In this document: positions 35,811 through 44,729 of the stretch, piece after piece | Numbering within the stretch: position 1 is the stretch's first letter | Layout of the letters: each line of letters opens with the position of its first letter | From: SOJA01 sp964598485 | Lineage (GTDB): Archaea > Thermoproteota > Bathyarchaeia > Bathyarchaeales > Bathycorpusculaceae | Length of the DNA: 64,000 bases | Reading direction: 5' to 3' | Assembly: GCA_964598485.1 (NCBI GenBank) | Contig: CAZRCD010000002.1 | Span: 186,001-250,000 of the forward strand | Translations under genes and position numbers: made by a program | The notes under the pieces: model-generated | What the model saw: only the letters and a program-made list of their open reading frames with translations | Databases searched by the model: none | Told to the model about the DNA's origin: nothing

Positions 35811-36003
35811 GAAACTCCTCAAGAGTTACCTCAACCGAAGGCGGCTCCTTCAACACATCTTCAAGACTTGGAACAGGCTCCACCACAAGCCTCCCATCTT
35901 CAATCTTATAGATAACTTTCACATGAGCACGAAGACCAAGCTTTTCTCTAATCTCCTTAGGAAGAAACAACTCGCCTTTCGAACCTACTCGACTTTTAGA
36001 CAT
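35770..36003 (-). CDS. AbrB-type antitoxin (VapB)
   Basis: A 77-residue AbrB-like protein: RVGSKGELFLPKEIREKLGL and VKVIYKIEDGRLVVEPVP, with a proline-rich acidic tail. It is the partner of the PIN gene that overlaps its end. Confidence 0.75.
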   Translation of the reverse strand: MSKSRVGSKGELFLPKEIREKLGLRAHVKVIYKIEDGRLVVEPVPSLEDVLKEPPSVEVTLEEFHGFRRKLSRKAES

Positions 36004-36121
36004 TTACCAGACTCACTGAATAAAACTTCTAAGCTCCAGTTTAATAAAGGTTATAGCTGTTACTAATCTCTTCAAAGAGGTTTTAAATAAGAGTTAACAC
36101 CTAGTTTTAAAGGGGCATCCT

Positions 36122-36481
36122 ATGGGATATGTACGAGTTCATGGAACTATCGCTAATCCGCTTAACCGCAACTTGAAAGACGAGTTGGAATTCATAGCAG
36201 ACACCAGAGCAATATACACGGTAATATCTAAAAACATCGCTGACAAACTGCAACTTGAAGAAACGGATAAAAGAAGATTTAAAACAGCCAGCGGAGAAAT
36301 CGTTGAATACCCAGTTTCAGAAGCATACATAACAATAGAAGGAAAAAGCGTAACATCCCTAGTAGCCATAGCAACAGAAAAAACACCCATACTTCTAGGC
36401 GTAACAACCCTAGAACTTTTAGGCTTACAAGTAGACCCTGTTAACGGCAAATTAACACCCTTAGAACTCGTGATTCTTTAA
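36122..36481 (+). CDS. Retropepsin-like (clan AA) aspartic protease-type protein, altered active site
   Basis: The 119-residue product has the single-domain retropepsin fold: a beta opening, FIADTRAIYTVIS at about 25-37, then EYPVSEAYITIEG and a LLGVTTLELLGL motif matching the Ile-Leu-Gly flap region. In active family members the first motif reads DTGA; here the glycine is arginine (GAC ACC AGA GCA), which may abolish or change catalysis. Such proteins form dimers. A possible adaptor or processing protein, standing alone in the island. Confidence 0.6.
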   Translation: MGYVRVHGTIANPLNRNLKDELEFIADTRAIYTVISKNIADKLQLEETDKRRFKTASGEIVEYPVSEAYITIEGKSVTSLVAIATEKTPILLGVTTLELLGLQVDPVNGKLTPLELVIL

Positions 36482-36655
36482 TAAAAATAGTCCACGCGAA
36501 ACATTCTTACCCGAATTTTCACCACTTACACACATCACTTTTCAATTCACATCTCTAACAGCAAAGTAACAAACAGTTTATTCTAAATGTTGATTTCCAA
36601 TTCATATAAGTTAAATAACCAATCCGAAGATTCCTACACAATAAAAGGTGAAAAC

Positions 36656-37129
36656 GTGTTGACAAAAAACATGTTAAAATCTAAAAAAGCCATATCACCA
36701 ATACTTGCCACACTACTATTAATCGTCATAGCAGTTGCAGCCATAGTCGTCACATACGCATGGGTAATGACATACATGACCAGCGCAGGACAACAAGCAG
36801 GAGTAATACTATCTAAAGAAAACGTAAGGTTTTATGGGGAGCCTACAGATGCAGCTAAAAACAGAACAGACATCACAGTAAGAAATATGGGAACCGAAAA
36901 CACAAAAATAGTAAGAATCTATATGGGAAACACCTCAGCAAACTTAATACAGGTATACTCAAATGAAGCTGGAAAACTGCTCAACGCAGGCTCAGCAACA
37001 ACAATAACTATAACGTGGCCAAACGACTTAGCAGATGCTTGGGAACCAGGAAAAACTTACTACTTCACAATAGTACCGTCAGTAGGATCACCTCTAGAGA
37101 AAGTTCCAGAGCAATCACCCACTTCTTAA
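36656..37129 (+). CDS. Type IV pilin / archaellin-like protein
   Basis: The GTG at 36656 follows AAAGGTG; an ATG at 36587 would add 23 unlikely residues. The product (157 aa) has a class III signal peptide, KSKKAISPILATLLLIVIAV, where the cleavage site is before AISPI. After the hydrophobic helix comes a short beta-rich domain (VRFYGEPTD, TDITVRNMG, INLIQVYS). It resembles archaeal pilins of the DUF1628/pilin-N family. The prepilin peptidase follows on the same strand. ATATAAGTTAAATA at about 36604 is a TATA-like box. Confidence 0.8.
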   Translation: MLTKNMLKSKKAISPILATLLLIVIAVAAIVVTYAWVMTYMTSAGQQAGVILSKENVRFYGEPTDAAKNRTDITVRNMGTENTKIVRIYMGNTSANLIQVYSNEAGKLLNAGSATTITITWPNDLADAWEPGKTYYFTIVPSVGSPLEKVPEQSPTS

Positions 37130-37251
37130 AGTCCGCTTCTGACTCCCCCTTCTAAAATTCAAGACTGGAAAACACGGGCATTCCAGTTTATCAATTACCT
37201 AACTCTTATATTACTAACAAAAGTAGCTTTTAACGCTCATTGGTGTCCATT

Positions 37252-38067
37252 ATGCAAATAATATTTGATACGCTGAGAACAGCTACAGCTTTACTCTTCC
37301 TGTTTTATGCTTCTTGGAGCGACTACAAAACCCGAGAAGTAAGCAACACCGTTTGGATGGTGTTTGCACCGCTCGCTTTTGTGCTGACTTTTCTTGAAAT
37401 CTACGTTTACGAGTTTTCAGAGTTATCCTTACAACTGTCTCTATACGGCATGTGCTTTGGCTTAACCGCAGCCTTCGCCATAATACTTTTCTATTCCGGA
37501 GGCTTTGGAGGAGCAGACGCAAAAGCCCTCATGTGTCTAGCACTTGCACTACCATTCCACCCAGAAAACTTGATTAAACCTTTCTTCGGAGAAGCCTCAC
37601 CGATTTCACAAACTTTTTTCCCAATAACAATTTTCAGCAACTCTGTCCTCCTAGCAGCCGCAACAGCAATCTACATGCTTCTGCGAAACATTCTCTGGCG
37701 TCAAAAAACCGGTAAAAAACTCTTCGAACGAGGACTTGGTGAATCGTTCGGAAAAAAACTTTTGGTTTTAGTAACAGGCTACAAGATTCCCATTGACAAG
37801 TTAAAGGAAAAATGGCACTTGTACCCTCTTGAAGACGTGGAAAAAACTGAGAATGGGCTTAAAAGGAAGCTTGTTGTTTTACCCAAAGATGAAGGCAGAG
37901 ACGCAATAGTTGAAAGACTATCAAAAGCTGTTGAAGATGGAAAGATTAAGAATACTGTTTGGGCAACTCCAGGCTTACCCATGCTCATCTTCATTACAGC
38001 CGGTCTAGTTATAGCTTTACTCTTTGGCGACATCGTCTGGATTTGCATCAGCTTTCTGCTCGGATAG
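37252..38067 (+). CDS. Type IV prepilin peptidase, aspartyl (A24)
   Basis: The product has several membrane helices and the two catalytic aspartates of the A24 family: SWSDYKTREV (about residue 24) and GGFGGADAKAL (about 85), where the second Asp lies in GxGxD. A TTG at 37240 would add 4 residues. The protein cleaves class III signal peptides of pilins before assembly. A C-terminal part of unusual length (about 140-250) contains a basic soluble region (KLKEKWHLYPLED) before two more helices. It is placed next to a pilin gene and probably serves the operon at 17.6 kb as well. Confidence 0.85.
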   Translation: MQIIFDTLRTATALLFLFYASWSDYKTREVSNTVWMVFAPLAFVLTFLEIYVYEFSELSLQLSLYGMCFGLTAAFAIILFYSGGFGGADAKALMCLALALPFHPENLIKPFFGEASPISQTFFPITIFSNSVLLAAATAIYMLLRNILWRQKTGKKLFERGLGESFGKKLLVLVTGYKIPIDKLKEKWHLYPLEDVEKTENGLKRKLVVLPKDEGRDAIVERLSKAVEDGKIKNTVWATPGLPMLIFITAGLVIALLFGDIVWICISFLLG

Positions 38068-38131
38068 TTGAAACATAAAATGAAAAAAGTTATTTGATTT
38101 AGGCAACCACTTTGCTTGAGGTGAACATAAC

Positions 38132-39220
38132 TTGTTGGGTTACCTTGAAGAATTGCAGAGGTTCTTAGAAAGCAAGGTTCAAGAAGTTAACGTGGTTGTC
38201 ATGCCTGACTTCTTCCTTGACCGTCTAATAAGCCTAAACTGTGATGTGAAGAATTTTTGTAGGATGCTTGGAAAAGTGGTGAAACGTAAGGGCGGCAGCA
38301 TAGACGGAATTGAACAAGTAGACCTTAAGGGAGGAAACGCAGTTAACACGGCATCTGCTCTAGCCGCTTTAGACGTGAAGGTCACCCCAATAGTGTGCAC
38401 AAGCAAGCTAGGATCAAAACTTGTCAGATTTCACCTTAATCCACGCAAAGTTGATCTTTCCCACGTTAAAATCTTCGACAATGCATCGATAACAACGGCG
38501 ATAGAGCTTGAAAACGAAAAAGGAAAAGTTAACGTCATGCTCAGAGACGTCGGTGCACTAGCCGATTTTGGGCCACACCATCTGAATAACGAGGATTTTG
38601 AAGTTATTGAAAATGCAGATTACGTATGTGTTTTTAATTGGGCTGGAACAAGACATTTCGGGACAGAACTGGCTGAGACCATCTTCCGCCGTGTAAAAAC
38701 TGCGGGTAAAGGCAAAACCTATTGTGACACAGCCGACCCAACAACCAATAAGGAGAAAATCCCGAAACTGATGAAGAAGGTTTTGCAGAGCAAACACGTT
38801 GATATTTTAAGTTTAAATGAAAATGAAGCAATCTGCTTTGCATCACAGCTAAACGATAAGATAGAAAAACTTGCAAAGGCTTCAAAGTTTGATGATTTGG
38901 CGAAGGAATCTGCAAGAATTTTAGCATCTCGTTTATCAGCACGAATTGACTTGCACACAGCAACCTTCTCAGCAACCTTCACAAAAAAGAGCGAAACAAT
39001 TGTCCCAGCTTTCAAAGTTCCAGTTTTAAGGGTTACAGGAGCTGGAGACGCTTGGAACGCTGGGAACATCTTAGGAGACGCGCATGGACTCTCAGATGAT
39101 CATAGACTAGCATTAGCCAATGCGGTTGCCGCCTACTACATTTCAAATCCTAAGGGAACACATCCCACACGAAAAAAGTTAGTACAATTCATTGACAGGT
39201 GGAGCAAAGAACTAACTTGA
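38132..39220 (+). CDS. PfkB-family sugar kinase
   Basis: A 362-residue protein (TTG behind GAGGTG) of the ribokinase/PfkB fold. GGNAVNTASALAAL (about 70-83) matches the substrate-side motif, and VTGAGDAWNAG (about 300) is the signature with catalytic Asp. It phosphorylates a sugar or related alcohol with ATP or ADP. The target cannot be told. It lies before the sugar-nucleotide genes at 39.3-41.9 kb. Confidence 0.8.
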   Translation: MLGYLEELQRFLESKVQEVNVVVMPDFFLDRLISLNCDVKNFCRMLGKVVKRKGGSIDGIEQVDLKGGNAVNTASALAALDVKVTPIVCTSKLGSKLVRFHLNPRKVDLSHVKIFDNASITTAIELENEKGKVNVMLRDVGALADFGPHHLNNEDFEVIENADYVCVFNWAGTRHFGTELAETIFRRVKTAGKGKTYCDTADPTTNKEKIPKLMKKVLQSKHVDILSLNENEAICFASQLNDKIEKLAKASKFDDLAKESARILASRLSARIDLHTATFSATFTKKSETIVPAFKVPVLRVTGAGDAWNAGNILGDAHGLSDDHRLALANAVAAYYISNPKGTHPTRKKLVQFIDRWSKELT

Positions 39221-39283
39221 TCTTTTCTGCACGAGTCTATTCTCGACTAGAATTATTTAAATGCGTTTGCATCTTACCATGGA

Positions 39284-40663
39284 TTGGGAAAACACTTGAA
39301 ATCTAAACTGTTCGGCAGTTCTGGAGTGCGTGGCTTAGTCAATGTCGATTTAACGCCAGTTCTAGTGGCTAAGATAGGTTTAGCCATTTCAACTTTTTCA
39401 AGAGCAGAAAAAATACTTGTGGGGCGTGACACGAGGGTTTCTGGTTTGATGGTTGAGAACGCTTTGGTTTCTGGTCTTTTGGCTGGAGGAGTGAAGGTTA
39501 ACTGTTTGGGTGTTGTGCCGACTCCGGTGTTGGCGTATTTAACTAGACAATTGGAAGCTGATGCTGGCGTGATGATTACTGCTTCGCACAACCCGCCACA
39601 ATATAATGGAATAAAAATTTTCAACGGTGAAGGCGTTGCTTACAATGAGGAAAGCCAAGACGAAATTGAAAGCATAGTTGAGAATGAGAGTTTTAGATTG
39701 GCGGATTGGCGAAACATAGGTGAAGCCTCGTTTATAGATGAAAGCTGTCTTTATACTGAAATGATTCGGAAGAACATGAGATTAACTAGGAAATGGCATG
39801 TGATAGTGGATCTTGGATGCGGAGCAACATGTTATATCGCACCTGTTTTATTTGGAAACTTAGGCTGCAAGGTAACGGCGATAAATGCGCAGCCAGATGG
39901 GTTCTTCCCAGGTAGAAGTCCAGAGCCGAACAGTGAATCTTTAAAGTCTCTGGCTAAAATTGTTGAAGATTTAGGCGGGGATATTGGCGTAGCCTATGAT
40001 GGCGATGGTGATAGGGTGGCTTTTGTTGATGAGGATGGTTGTTTTGTGGATTTTGACAGGGTTTTGGCTGCTTATGCCGCGTGTGTTGTAAAGAGAAATT
40101 CTGGGGGGGCTGTGGTTACGAATGTTGAGGCGTCTATATGTGTTGAAAGGATGGTTGAGGCGTGTGGAGGAAAAGTTGTTAGGACAAGGGTTGGCGATGT
40201 TTATGTTGCTGAAGCAATGAAGCGGTGTGATGCTGTTTTCGGTGGAGAGCCTTGTGGGGCGTGGATTCATCCGCGATTTCATTTTTGTCCAGATGGCATT
40301 CTCTCGTCTGTGCTTCTTTTGAAGGCGTTGGAGGATGAAGATAAAATGTTGTCAGAATTCCTTTCCGAAGTACCCAAGTATCAGATTGTCAGAGAAAATG
40401 TTGCGTGCAAAAATGAGGTAAAACACAAGGTTATGGAAAAGGTTGACGGAGGTTTAAGGGTTCTTTTTCCGTCTTGTAGGCAGGTTTCAATGGTTGATGG
40501 TGTTCGTTTAAGCCTTGAAGATGGATGGATTTTGGTGAGGGCGTCCGGTACTGAACCGTTTATTCGGTTGACTGTGGAAGGTGAATCGTTAAAAGCAGCG
40601 GAAGAGATAATGGAGAAAGGTGTAATGTTTGTTAGAGGGCTTGTGGGGGAGGTGGGAAGATGA
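39284..40663 (+). CDS. Phosphoglucosamine/phosphomannomutase
   Basis: The 459-residue product has TASHNPPQYNGIKIF (phosphoserine loop, about 98-112), YDGDGDRVAF (metal loop, about 240), GEPCGAWIHP (sugar loop) and RASGTEPFIRL (phosphate loop). It interconverts hexose 1- and 6-phosphates for sugar-nucleotide synthesis. Its end overlaps the GlmU-like gene by 4 bases, so the two make one pathway: mutase then nucleotidyl- and acyltransferase. GT-rich codons are striking in parts of the gene. Confidence 0.9.
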   Translation: MGKHLKSKLFGSSGVRGLVNVDLTPVLVAKIGLAISTFSRAEKILVGRDTRVSGLMVENALVSGLLAGGVKVNCLGVVPTPVLAYLTRQLEADAGVMITASHNPPQYNGIKIFNGEGVAYNEESQDEIESIVENESFRLADWRNIGEASFIDESCLYTEMIRKNMRLTRKWHVIVDLGCGATCYIAPVLFGNLGCKVTAINAQPDGFFPGRSPEPNSESLKSLAKIVEDLGGDIGVAYDGDGDRVAFVDEDGCFVDFDRVLAAYAACVVKRNSGGAVVTNVEASICVERMVEACGGKVVRTRVGDVYVAEAMKRCDAVFGGEPCGAWIHPRFHFCPDGILSSVLLLKALEDEDKMLSEFLSEVPKYQIVRENVACKNEVKHKVMEKVDGGLRVLFPSCRQVSMVDGVRLSLEDGWILVRASGTEPFIRLTVEGESLKAAEEIMEKGVMFVRGLVGEVGR

Positions 40664-41937
40664 AGGCTGTTGTTTTGGCTGCTGGTGAAGGTGTGAGGCT
40701 TCAGCCGATTACGTTGACCAGGCCGAAGCATTTGATAAAGGTTGGTGGGAAACCGATACTTGAGCATTGTTTAAGAGCGCTTAAGACTTGCGGCATAGAT
40801 GAAATAGTGTTAGTTGTCCATTATATGGCGGATGCTATTCGCGATTATTTTGGTGACGGGCAGAGTCTTGGGTTGAAAGTTGAGTATGTGAAGCAGAAGG
40901 AGATTCTTGGGACAGGTAACGCCGTAGGTGTCGTTGAGCCTTGTGTGGAAGATGATTTTCTTCTGGTTTACGGTGATTTGTTGTTTACCGTGGAGGCTGT
41001 GAAGAAGGTTGTTGATTTGCATGAGAAAGAGAAGCCTGTTTTGACCATGGCTGTTGTTCCTGTTGATAATCCGGAGGGTTATGGGATTGTGGAGGTTGAT
41101 GATGAGAGGAATGTGAAGCGTATAGTTGAGAAGCCGAGTCGTGAAGAGGCGGCTTCAAACTTGGCGAACGCGGGGATATATGTTCTTTCGAAGGAGATCT
41201 TTGGGAAGGTCAGGGAGACGTCGGCTTCAGTTAGGGGTGAGTGGGAGGTTATTGATGCGATTTCGCTTTTGTTGAGGGAGGGAAAGCGTGTTTTGGCGGT
41301 TGAGATTTTGAGGGAGGATTGGTTTGATGTTGGGAGACCTTGGGATTTGCTTGAGGCGAATCGTTGGGTTTTGTTGAGGATGGATCATAAGGTTTGTGGT
41401 TGCGTGGAGAATGGTGCTCATTTGGTTGGGGCGGTGACTGTTGCTGGGTCTGCTCGTGTGCGTTCTGGGGCTTACGTTGAGGGCCCGGCTTTCATTGGTG
41501 AAAAAAGTGATGTTGGGCCGAATTGCTACGTTCGCGCTTGCACGAGTATTGGTGAGGGGGTGAGGATTGGTAATGGTTGTGAGGTTAAGAATAGTTTGGT
41601 TATGGATGGTGTGCATGTTGGTCATTTGTCTTACATTGGGGATAGTGTAATTGGTGAGGGTTGTAATTTGGGTGCGGGTACTGTGACTGCGAATTTGAGG
41701 CTTGATGACGGGCGTGTGAAGATGATGGTGAAGGATGTGGTTGTGGATAGTGGGCGCAGGAAGCTTGGGGTTGTTTTGGGTGATGGTGTTAAGACTGGGA
41801 TTAATGCGCTTCTTATGCCAGGCGTTAAGGTTGGGTGTAATAGTTGGATTGGTCCGAACGTTGTTGTCAATCGTGATGTAGCGGCTGACACTGTGGTTGT
41901 TTTGAAGCAGAACTTGGAAGAGAGAAAGCGTTCTTGA
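40660..41937 (+). CDS. Bifunctional sugar-1-phosphate nucleotidylyltransferase/acetyltransferase (GlmU-like)
   Basis: The 425-residue product opens with AAGEGVRLQPITLTRPKHLI (nucleotidyltransferase motif) and FLLVYGDLLF. From about residue 245 on there is a left-handed beta-helix of hexapeptide repeats, typical of acyltransferases, with GAGTVTANLR near 345. It probably makes UDP-GlcNAc or a dTDP/UDP-sugar from the product of the mutase upstream. It overlaps that gene by ATGA. The gene is strongly GT-biased on the coding strand. Confidence 0.85.
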   Translation: MKAVVLAAGEGVRLQPITLTRPKHLIKVGGKPILEHCLRALKTCGIDEIVLVVHYMADAIRDYFGDGQSLGLKVEYVKQKEILGTGNAVGVVEPCVEDDFLLVYGDLLFTVEAVKKVVDLHEKEKPVLTMAVVPVDNPEGYGIVEVDDERNVKRIVEKPSREEAASNLANAGIYVLSKEIFGKVRETSASVRGEWEVIDAISLLLREGKRVLAVEILREDWFDVGRPWDLLEANRWVLLRMDHKVCGCVENGAHLVGAVTVAGSARVRSGAYVEGPAFIGEKSDVGPNCYVRACTSIGEGVRIGNGCEVKNSLVMDGVHVGHLSYIGDSVIGEGCNLGAGTVTANLRLDDGRVKMMVKDVVVDSGRRKLGVVLGDGVKTGINALLMPGVKVGCNSWIGPNVVVNRDVAADTVVVLKQNLEERKRS

Positions 41938-42012
41938 TTTTCTTGACGATTAGAATCTTTGTTAGTTGATGGAGAAAAAAGATTTGCGAAATTTCTGTGC
42001 AAGCAAAAAAGG

Positions 42013-42110
42013 GTAGACCCCCCTATATTTTTCAAGATTGAAGCTTTATTTTGTGCAATTAATTTTACGTGTTTTTGGACGCTTAAAAGTTAGACCCCTA
42101 TATTTTTTGT
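42013..42110. repeat. Two direct repeats, TAGACCCC(CC)TATATTTTT
   Basis: A near-identical block lies at 42014-42032 and 42091-42108, 58 bases apart. It contains a TATATTTTT core and a C-run. It could be a doubled promoter element (read on either strand) or a recognition site. No gene is between them. Confidence 0.45.
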
Positions 42111-42214
42111 TTGTATCATGAATGTGTGGCTTTGAACGTGTGGAGCTTATGTGGTTTGGTAAAAGTCTTAATATGTGTTTTGTTATGTGTTAGGGTGTAA
42201 TGGAGGTTTGATGG

Positions 42215-42637
42215 TTGTCGATTGCGCAGAGGAAGTTTTTCACTGAGGTTGCGGGTTTGGTGGATTCTAGTGTTGTTGTTGTGACTACGACTGGGAAGAC
42301 GTATGGTGGGACTTTGGTTGGTGTTAATCCGGATAGTTTGAGTTTGTGTTTGGCTGACGTGAAGACTGAAGGCGATAGGGTGTTGCATAGGGTTTTTCTT
42401 AACGGCAGTGTTGTTGCTGAGATTTTAAGCGTTGAGAAGCCGTTTGATTTGAAGGCTTTGTCTGAGCGGTTGGAGAAGGTTTTTCCGACTATGGTTAGGC
42501 TTTATGAGGATAATGGTTTCATTTGGGTCATGGATAAGGTTAAGGTGACTGAGAAGGGTGTTGTTGAGGGTTCGGGTCCGGCTGCTGAGCGTGTGCAAAG
42601 TGTTTACGAGCATTTCATTAGTGAGATTAAGGGTTAG
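42215..42637 (+). CDS. Sm-like (LSm) protein with C-terminal extension
   Basis: The 140-residue product (TTG, 8 bases after GGAGG) starts with an LSm-type Sm1 motif (VVVVTTTGKTYGGTLVGVNP and LSLCLADV) and an Sm2-like strand (HRVFLNGSVVAEILS). About 60 residues then form an alpha/beta extension (LEKVFPTMVRLYED). Sm proteins make ring oligomers that bind RNA. It ends 4 bases into the convergent PAC2-like gene. Confidence 0.75.
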   Translation: MSIAQRKFFTEVAGLVDSSVVVVTTTGKTYGGTLVGVNPDSLSLCLADVKTEGDRVLHRVFLNGSVVAEILSVEKPFDLKALSERLEKVFPTMVRLYEDNGFIWVMDKVKVTEKGVVEGSGPAAERVQSVYEHFISEIKG

Positions 42638-43383
42638 ACGAACCAGCGAAACGGAGATTCCTCTTTTTTCTTTTCTTGTTCATGTCTGATTAAGCCGAAG
42701 GATTCTAGTATTTTTTTGGTTTTTTCTGCTGCAAGGTCTAGTCTTGTTAGGTCGGTTTTTAGGTTTAGAAATTCGGTTAGGGCGGTTAGGGCTTGGCGGG
42801 CTGCTTCTGCGTCTGGGTAAGTCCCAGTGGTTTCTACTAGGAGGCTGAAGGCTTTGAGGTTTCTGAGTTTGGCTAGGCCTATTGTGATGCCCGCGATTCC
42901 GAAGATTTGTCCTACCATTATTTTTGCTCCTAGGTTTAATGGTGTTTTTAGGGTTTCTGGGTCTGTTGCTGCGCAGTAGATTTGTGGTTTTTTTGTTGTT
43001 TGTTCTTTTTTGAACCCGCCTAAAGTTATTATGTAATGGCAGCCTAGCTCTTGGGCTAAGTCTAAAACACGTCCACAAAGCTCATACTGACCAAAAGTCG
43101 TCAAAGCCTGAGTGTTACCATACCAAATGATCAAGTCTCTTCCACCATCACGGCTTTTGTGATAGTAAAGCTGATTAATCGGAGAACGAGTGCCACCTTT
43201 CTCTGTTGTTACGGCTAAGTCTTGAAAGGATGAAGAAGTGATTTCAGCGAAAAGCTTAGCATCTAACTCATGAATCAAATGTAAAGCAGAAATATTGGCA
43301 ACAAAACCAATACCAGGCAACCCCTCAATCAAAACAGGATTATCTAGTTTTGGCTTTTCATAAACTTGAACTGCACAGACCAC
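42634..43383 (-). CDS. PAC2-family protein (proteasome assembly chaperone-like)
   Basis: The 249-residue product has LIEGLPGIGFVANISALHLI (about 17-37) and IITLGGFKKEQ, the PAC2 family glycine motif. Archaeal PAC2 members are thought to assist proteasome or other complex assembly, but function is mostly inferred. Synonymous codon choice changes within this gene: bases up to about 43,020 on the plus strand are GT-rich, while those beyond are not. Confidence 0.8.
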   Translation of the reverse strand: MVCAVQVYEKPKLDNPVLIEGLPGIGFVANISALHLIHELDAKLFAEITSSSFQDLAVTTEKGGTRSPINQLYYHKSRDGGRDLIIWYGNTQALTTFGQYELCGRVLDLAQELGCHYIITLGGFKKEQTTKKPQIYCAATDPETLKTPLNLGAKIMVGQIFGIAGITIGLAKLRNLKAFSLLVETTGTYPDAEAARQALTALTEFLNLKTDLTRLDLAAEKTKKILESFGLIRHEQEKKKEESPFRWFV

Positions 43384-43468
43384 ATCTTAGACTTCCTTGG
43401 TGATGGATTGATAAATAATTAAAAGAGAAATAGCAATATAAGTATGCTAGGATAGACTTCAATATCGT

Positions 43469-44401
43469 CTAATGGTTTGAGATTTCCTCATTCGAGTCAA
43501 TAGCCAAAGTGTAATATTCTGATACTTCCTTGTCAATCTTGGAAAAATATTGCTCAATAAAGTATTGCACAGAGGCTAGTGCAAACTCAGCATCTAGTTT
43601 GGAAAATTTGTAACCTTCAATCTCAACAGCATGGGCACCAGGAACATTTCCTATCACTCTAATAGAGTCCAGTACATGAAGTAAATGTATTGGGATGGGA
43701 GGAGGCGGTTGTTGTCGTCTGAATTGTTCGATGATAGAATATAACTTCAGTGTTCTCCCCTGACTGTCCACTGGCGCTCTGCCAAGCAATCGAGTAAATG
43801 CGAATTTGAGAAGAGCCTCAATGGTGCGACGACACATCACCACGCAGGAACGATAGTTAGCTATTGAAAGAGCTTTCTCAGCTTCTTTTAGAGATACTTG
43901 AATAGCAGGAGGAATTTGATGAGAAGGATCCCAGCCCAAGGCACCATGAAGCAAGCCAAGAAACATAGCACGTATGTGAGGATCATCTATCCATTCTTCA
44001 GAAACTTGAAGTTCTTCCGAGGAATGAAAAGCAGGAGGGCACTCAAGAAACAGCCCATGCAGATACCTTTGAGCAAAGTCTCGATCGTTAGACAGAATAT
44101 CAACCTCACCATCCAACGCGATATGAATAGAAAGAAATGAGGCTTCTTCTCTATCATATCGTCTGATTAGGAGATGAGGCTCTAGATTTATGAGCAAAGC
44201 AGCCATTGGGTGATTCTTGCTTTTCTCAGGCTTCATCTCTGTATGAAAACGCAATCTATCAGCGTTACTCCAACCTTCCTCAATAATGAACTGTAGATTA
44301 ACATCAATTGGACTGAAATTTGGTTTCGCTTTCAGTCTATAGACAGGCGGGTTCTTTTCACTTGATAAATACTCTTGGATTGGAATTTTTGTCTGTATCA
44401 A
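43469..44401 (-). CDS. DUF4145-domain protein
   Basis: The product of 310 residues has an N-terminal beta-rich part (about 1-120) and a C-terminal helical DUF4145-type domain (about 165-300) with KALSIANYRSCVVMCRRTIEALLKFAF and the RVIGNVPGAHAVEIEG segment. DUF4145 proteins are linked to restriction or defence loci in some genomes, but also occur alone. No partner is adjacent. Confidence 0.6.
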   Translation of the reverse strand: MIQTKIPIQEYLSSEKNPPVYRLKAKPNFSPIDVNLQFIIEEGWSNADRLRFHTEMKPEKSKNHPMAALLINLEPHLLIRRYDREEASFLSIHIALDGEVDILSNDRDFAQRYLHGLFLECPPAFHSSEELQVSEEWIDDPHIRAMFLGLLHGALGWDPSHQIPPAIQVSLKEAEKALSIANYRSCVVMCRRTIEALLKFAFTRLLGRAPVDSQGRTLKLYSIIEQFRRQQPPPPIPIHLLHVLDSIRVIGNVPGAHAVEIEGYKFSKLDAEFALASVQYFIEQYFSKIDKEVSEYYTLAIDSNEEISNH

Positions 44402-44729
44402 TCTACATTTCCACCGAAATTTAAATGGTAAGCAAACAACATAAATCTTCCCTAAGGTCGGCAGTCAATTTATGCGGCTCTCCAAGAAGATCTGACATTC
44501 TAAAAAGAAGCGAACGAGACGTAAGAGCGGCTTCGCCTACCTTTCCGAAGACACAAGAAGAAACTCTTAATGTGGCCACCAGCTTCCTGATGCTATATCG
44601 ATATCCACAATCATGGAGACCCAATTATCTCTGCTCAGATCAGATTGTGAATCCTACGACAAGACATCGCATTGTCGTTACAGCAATAAACATTTTTTAT
44701 ACTTGTGTTTGGTTCATCATGTCTAAGGC
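44402..44729. other. 330-base intergenic region, weak coding signals only
   Basis: Short open frames exist on both strands, 44425-44733 on plus and 44421-44624 on minus; the minus one reads GKVGEAALTSRSLLFRMSDL near its middle and looks protein-like, so it may be a fragment of a lost gene. I cannot decide. No tRNA or repeat found. Confidence 0.35.
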
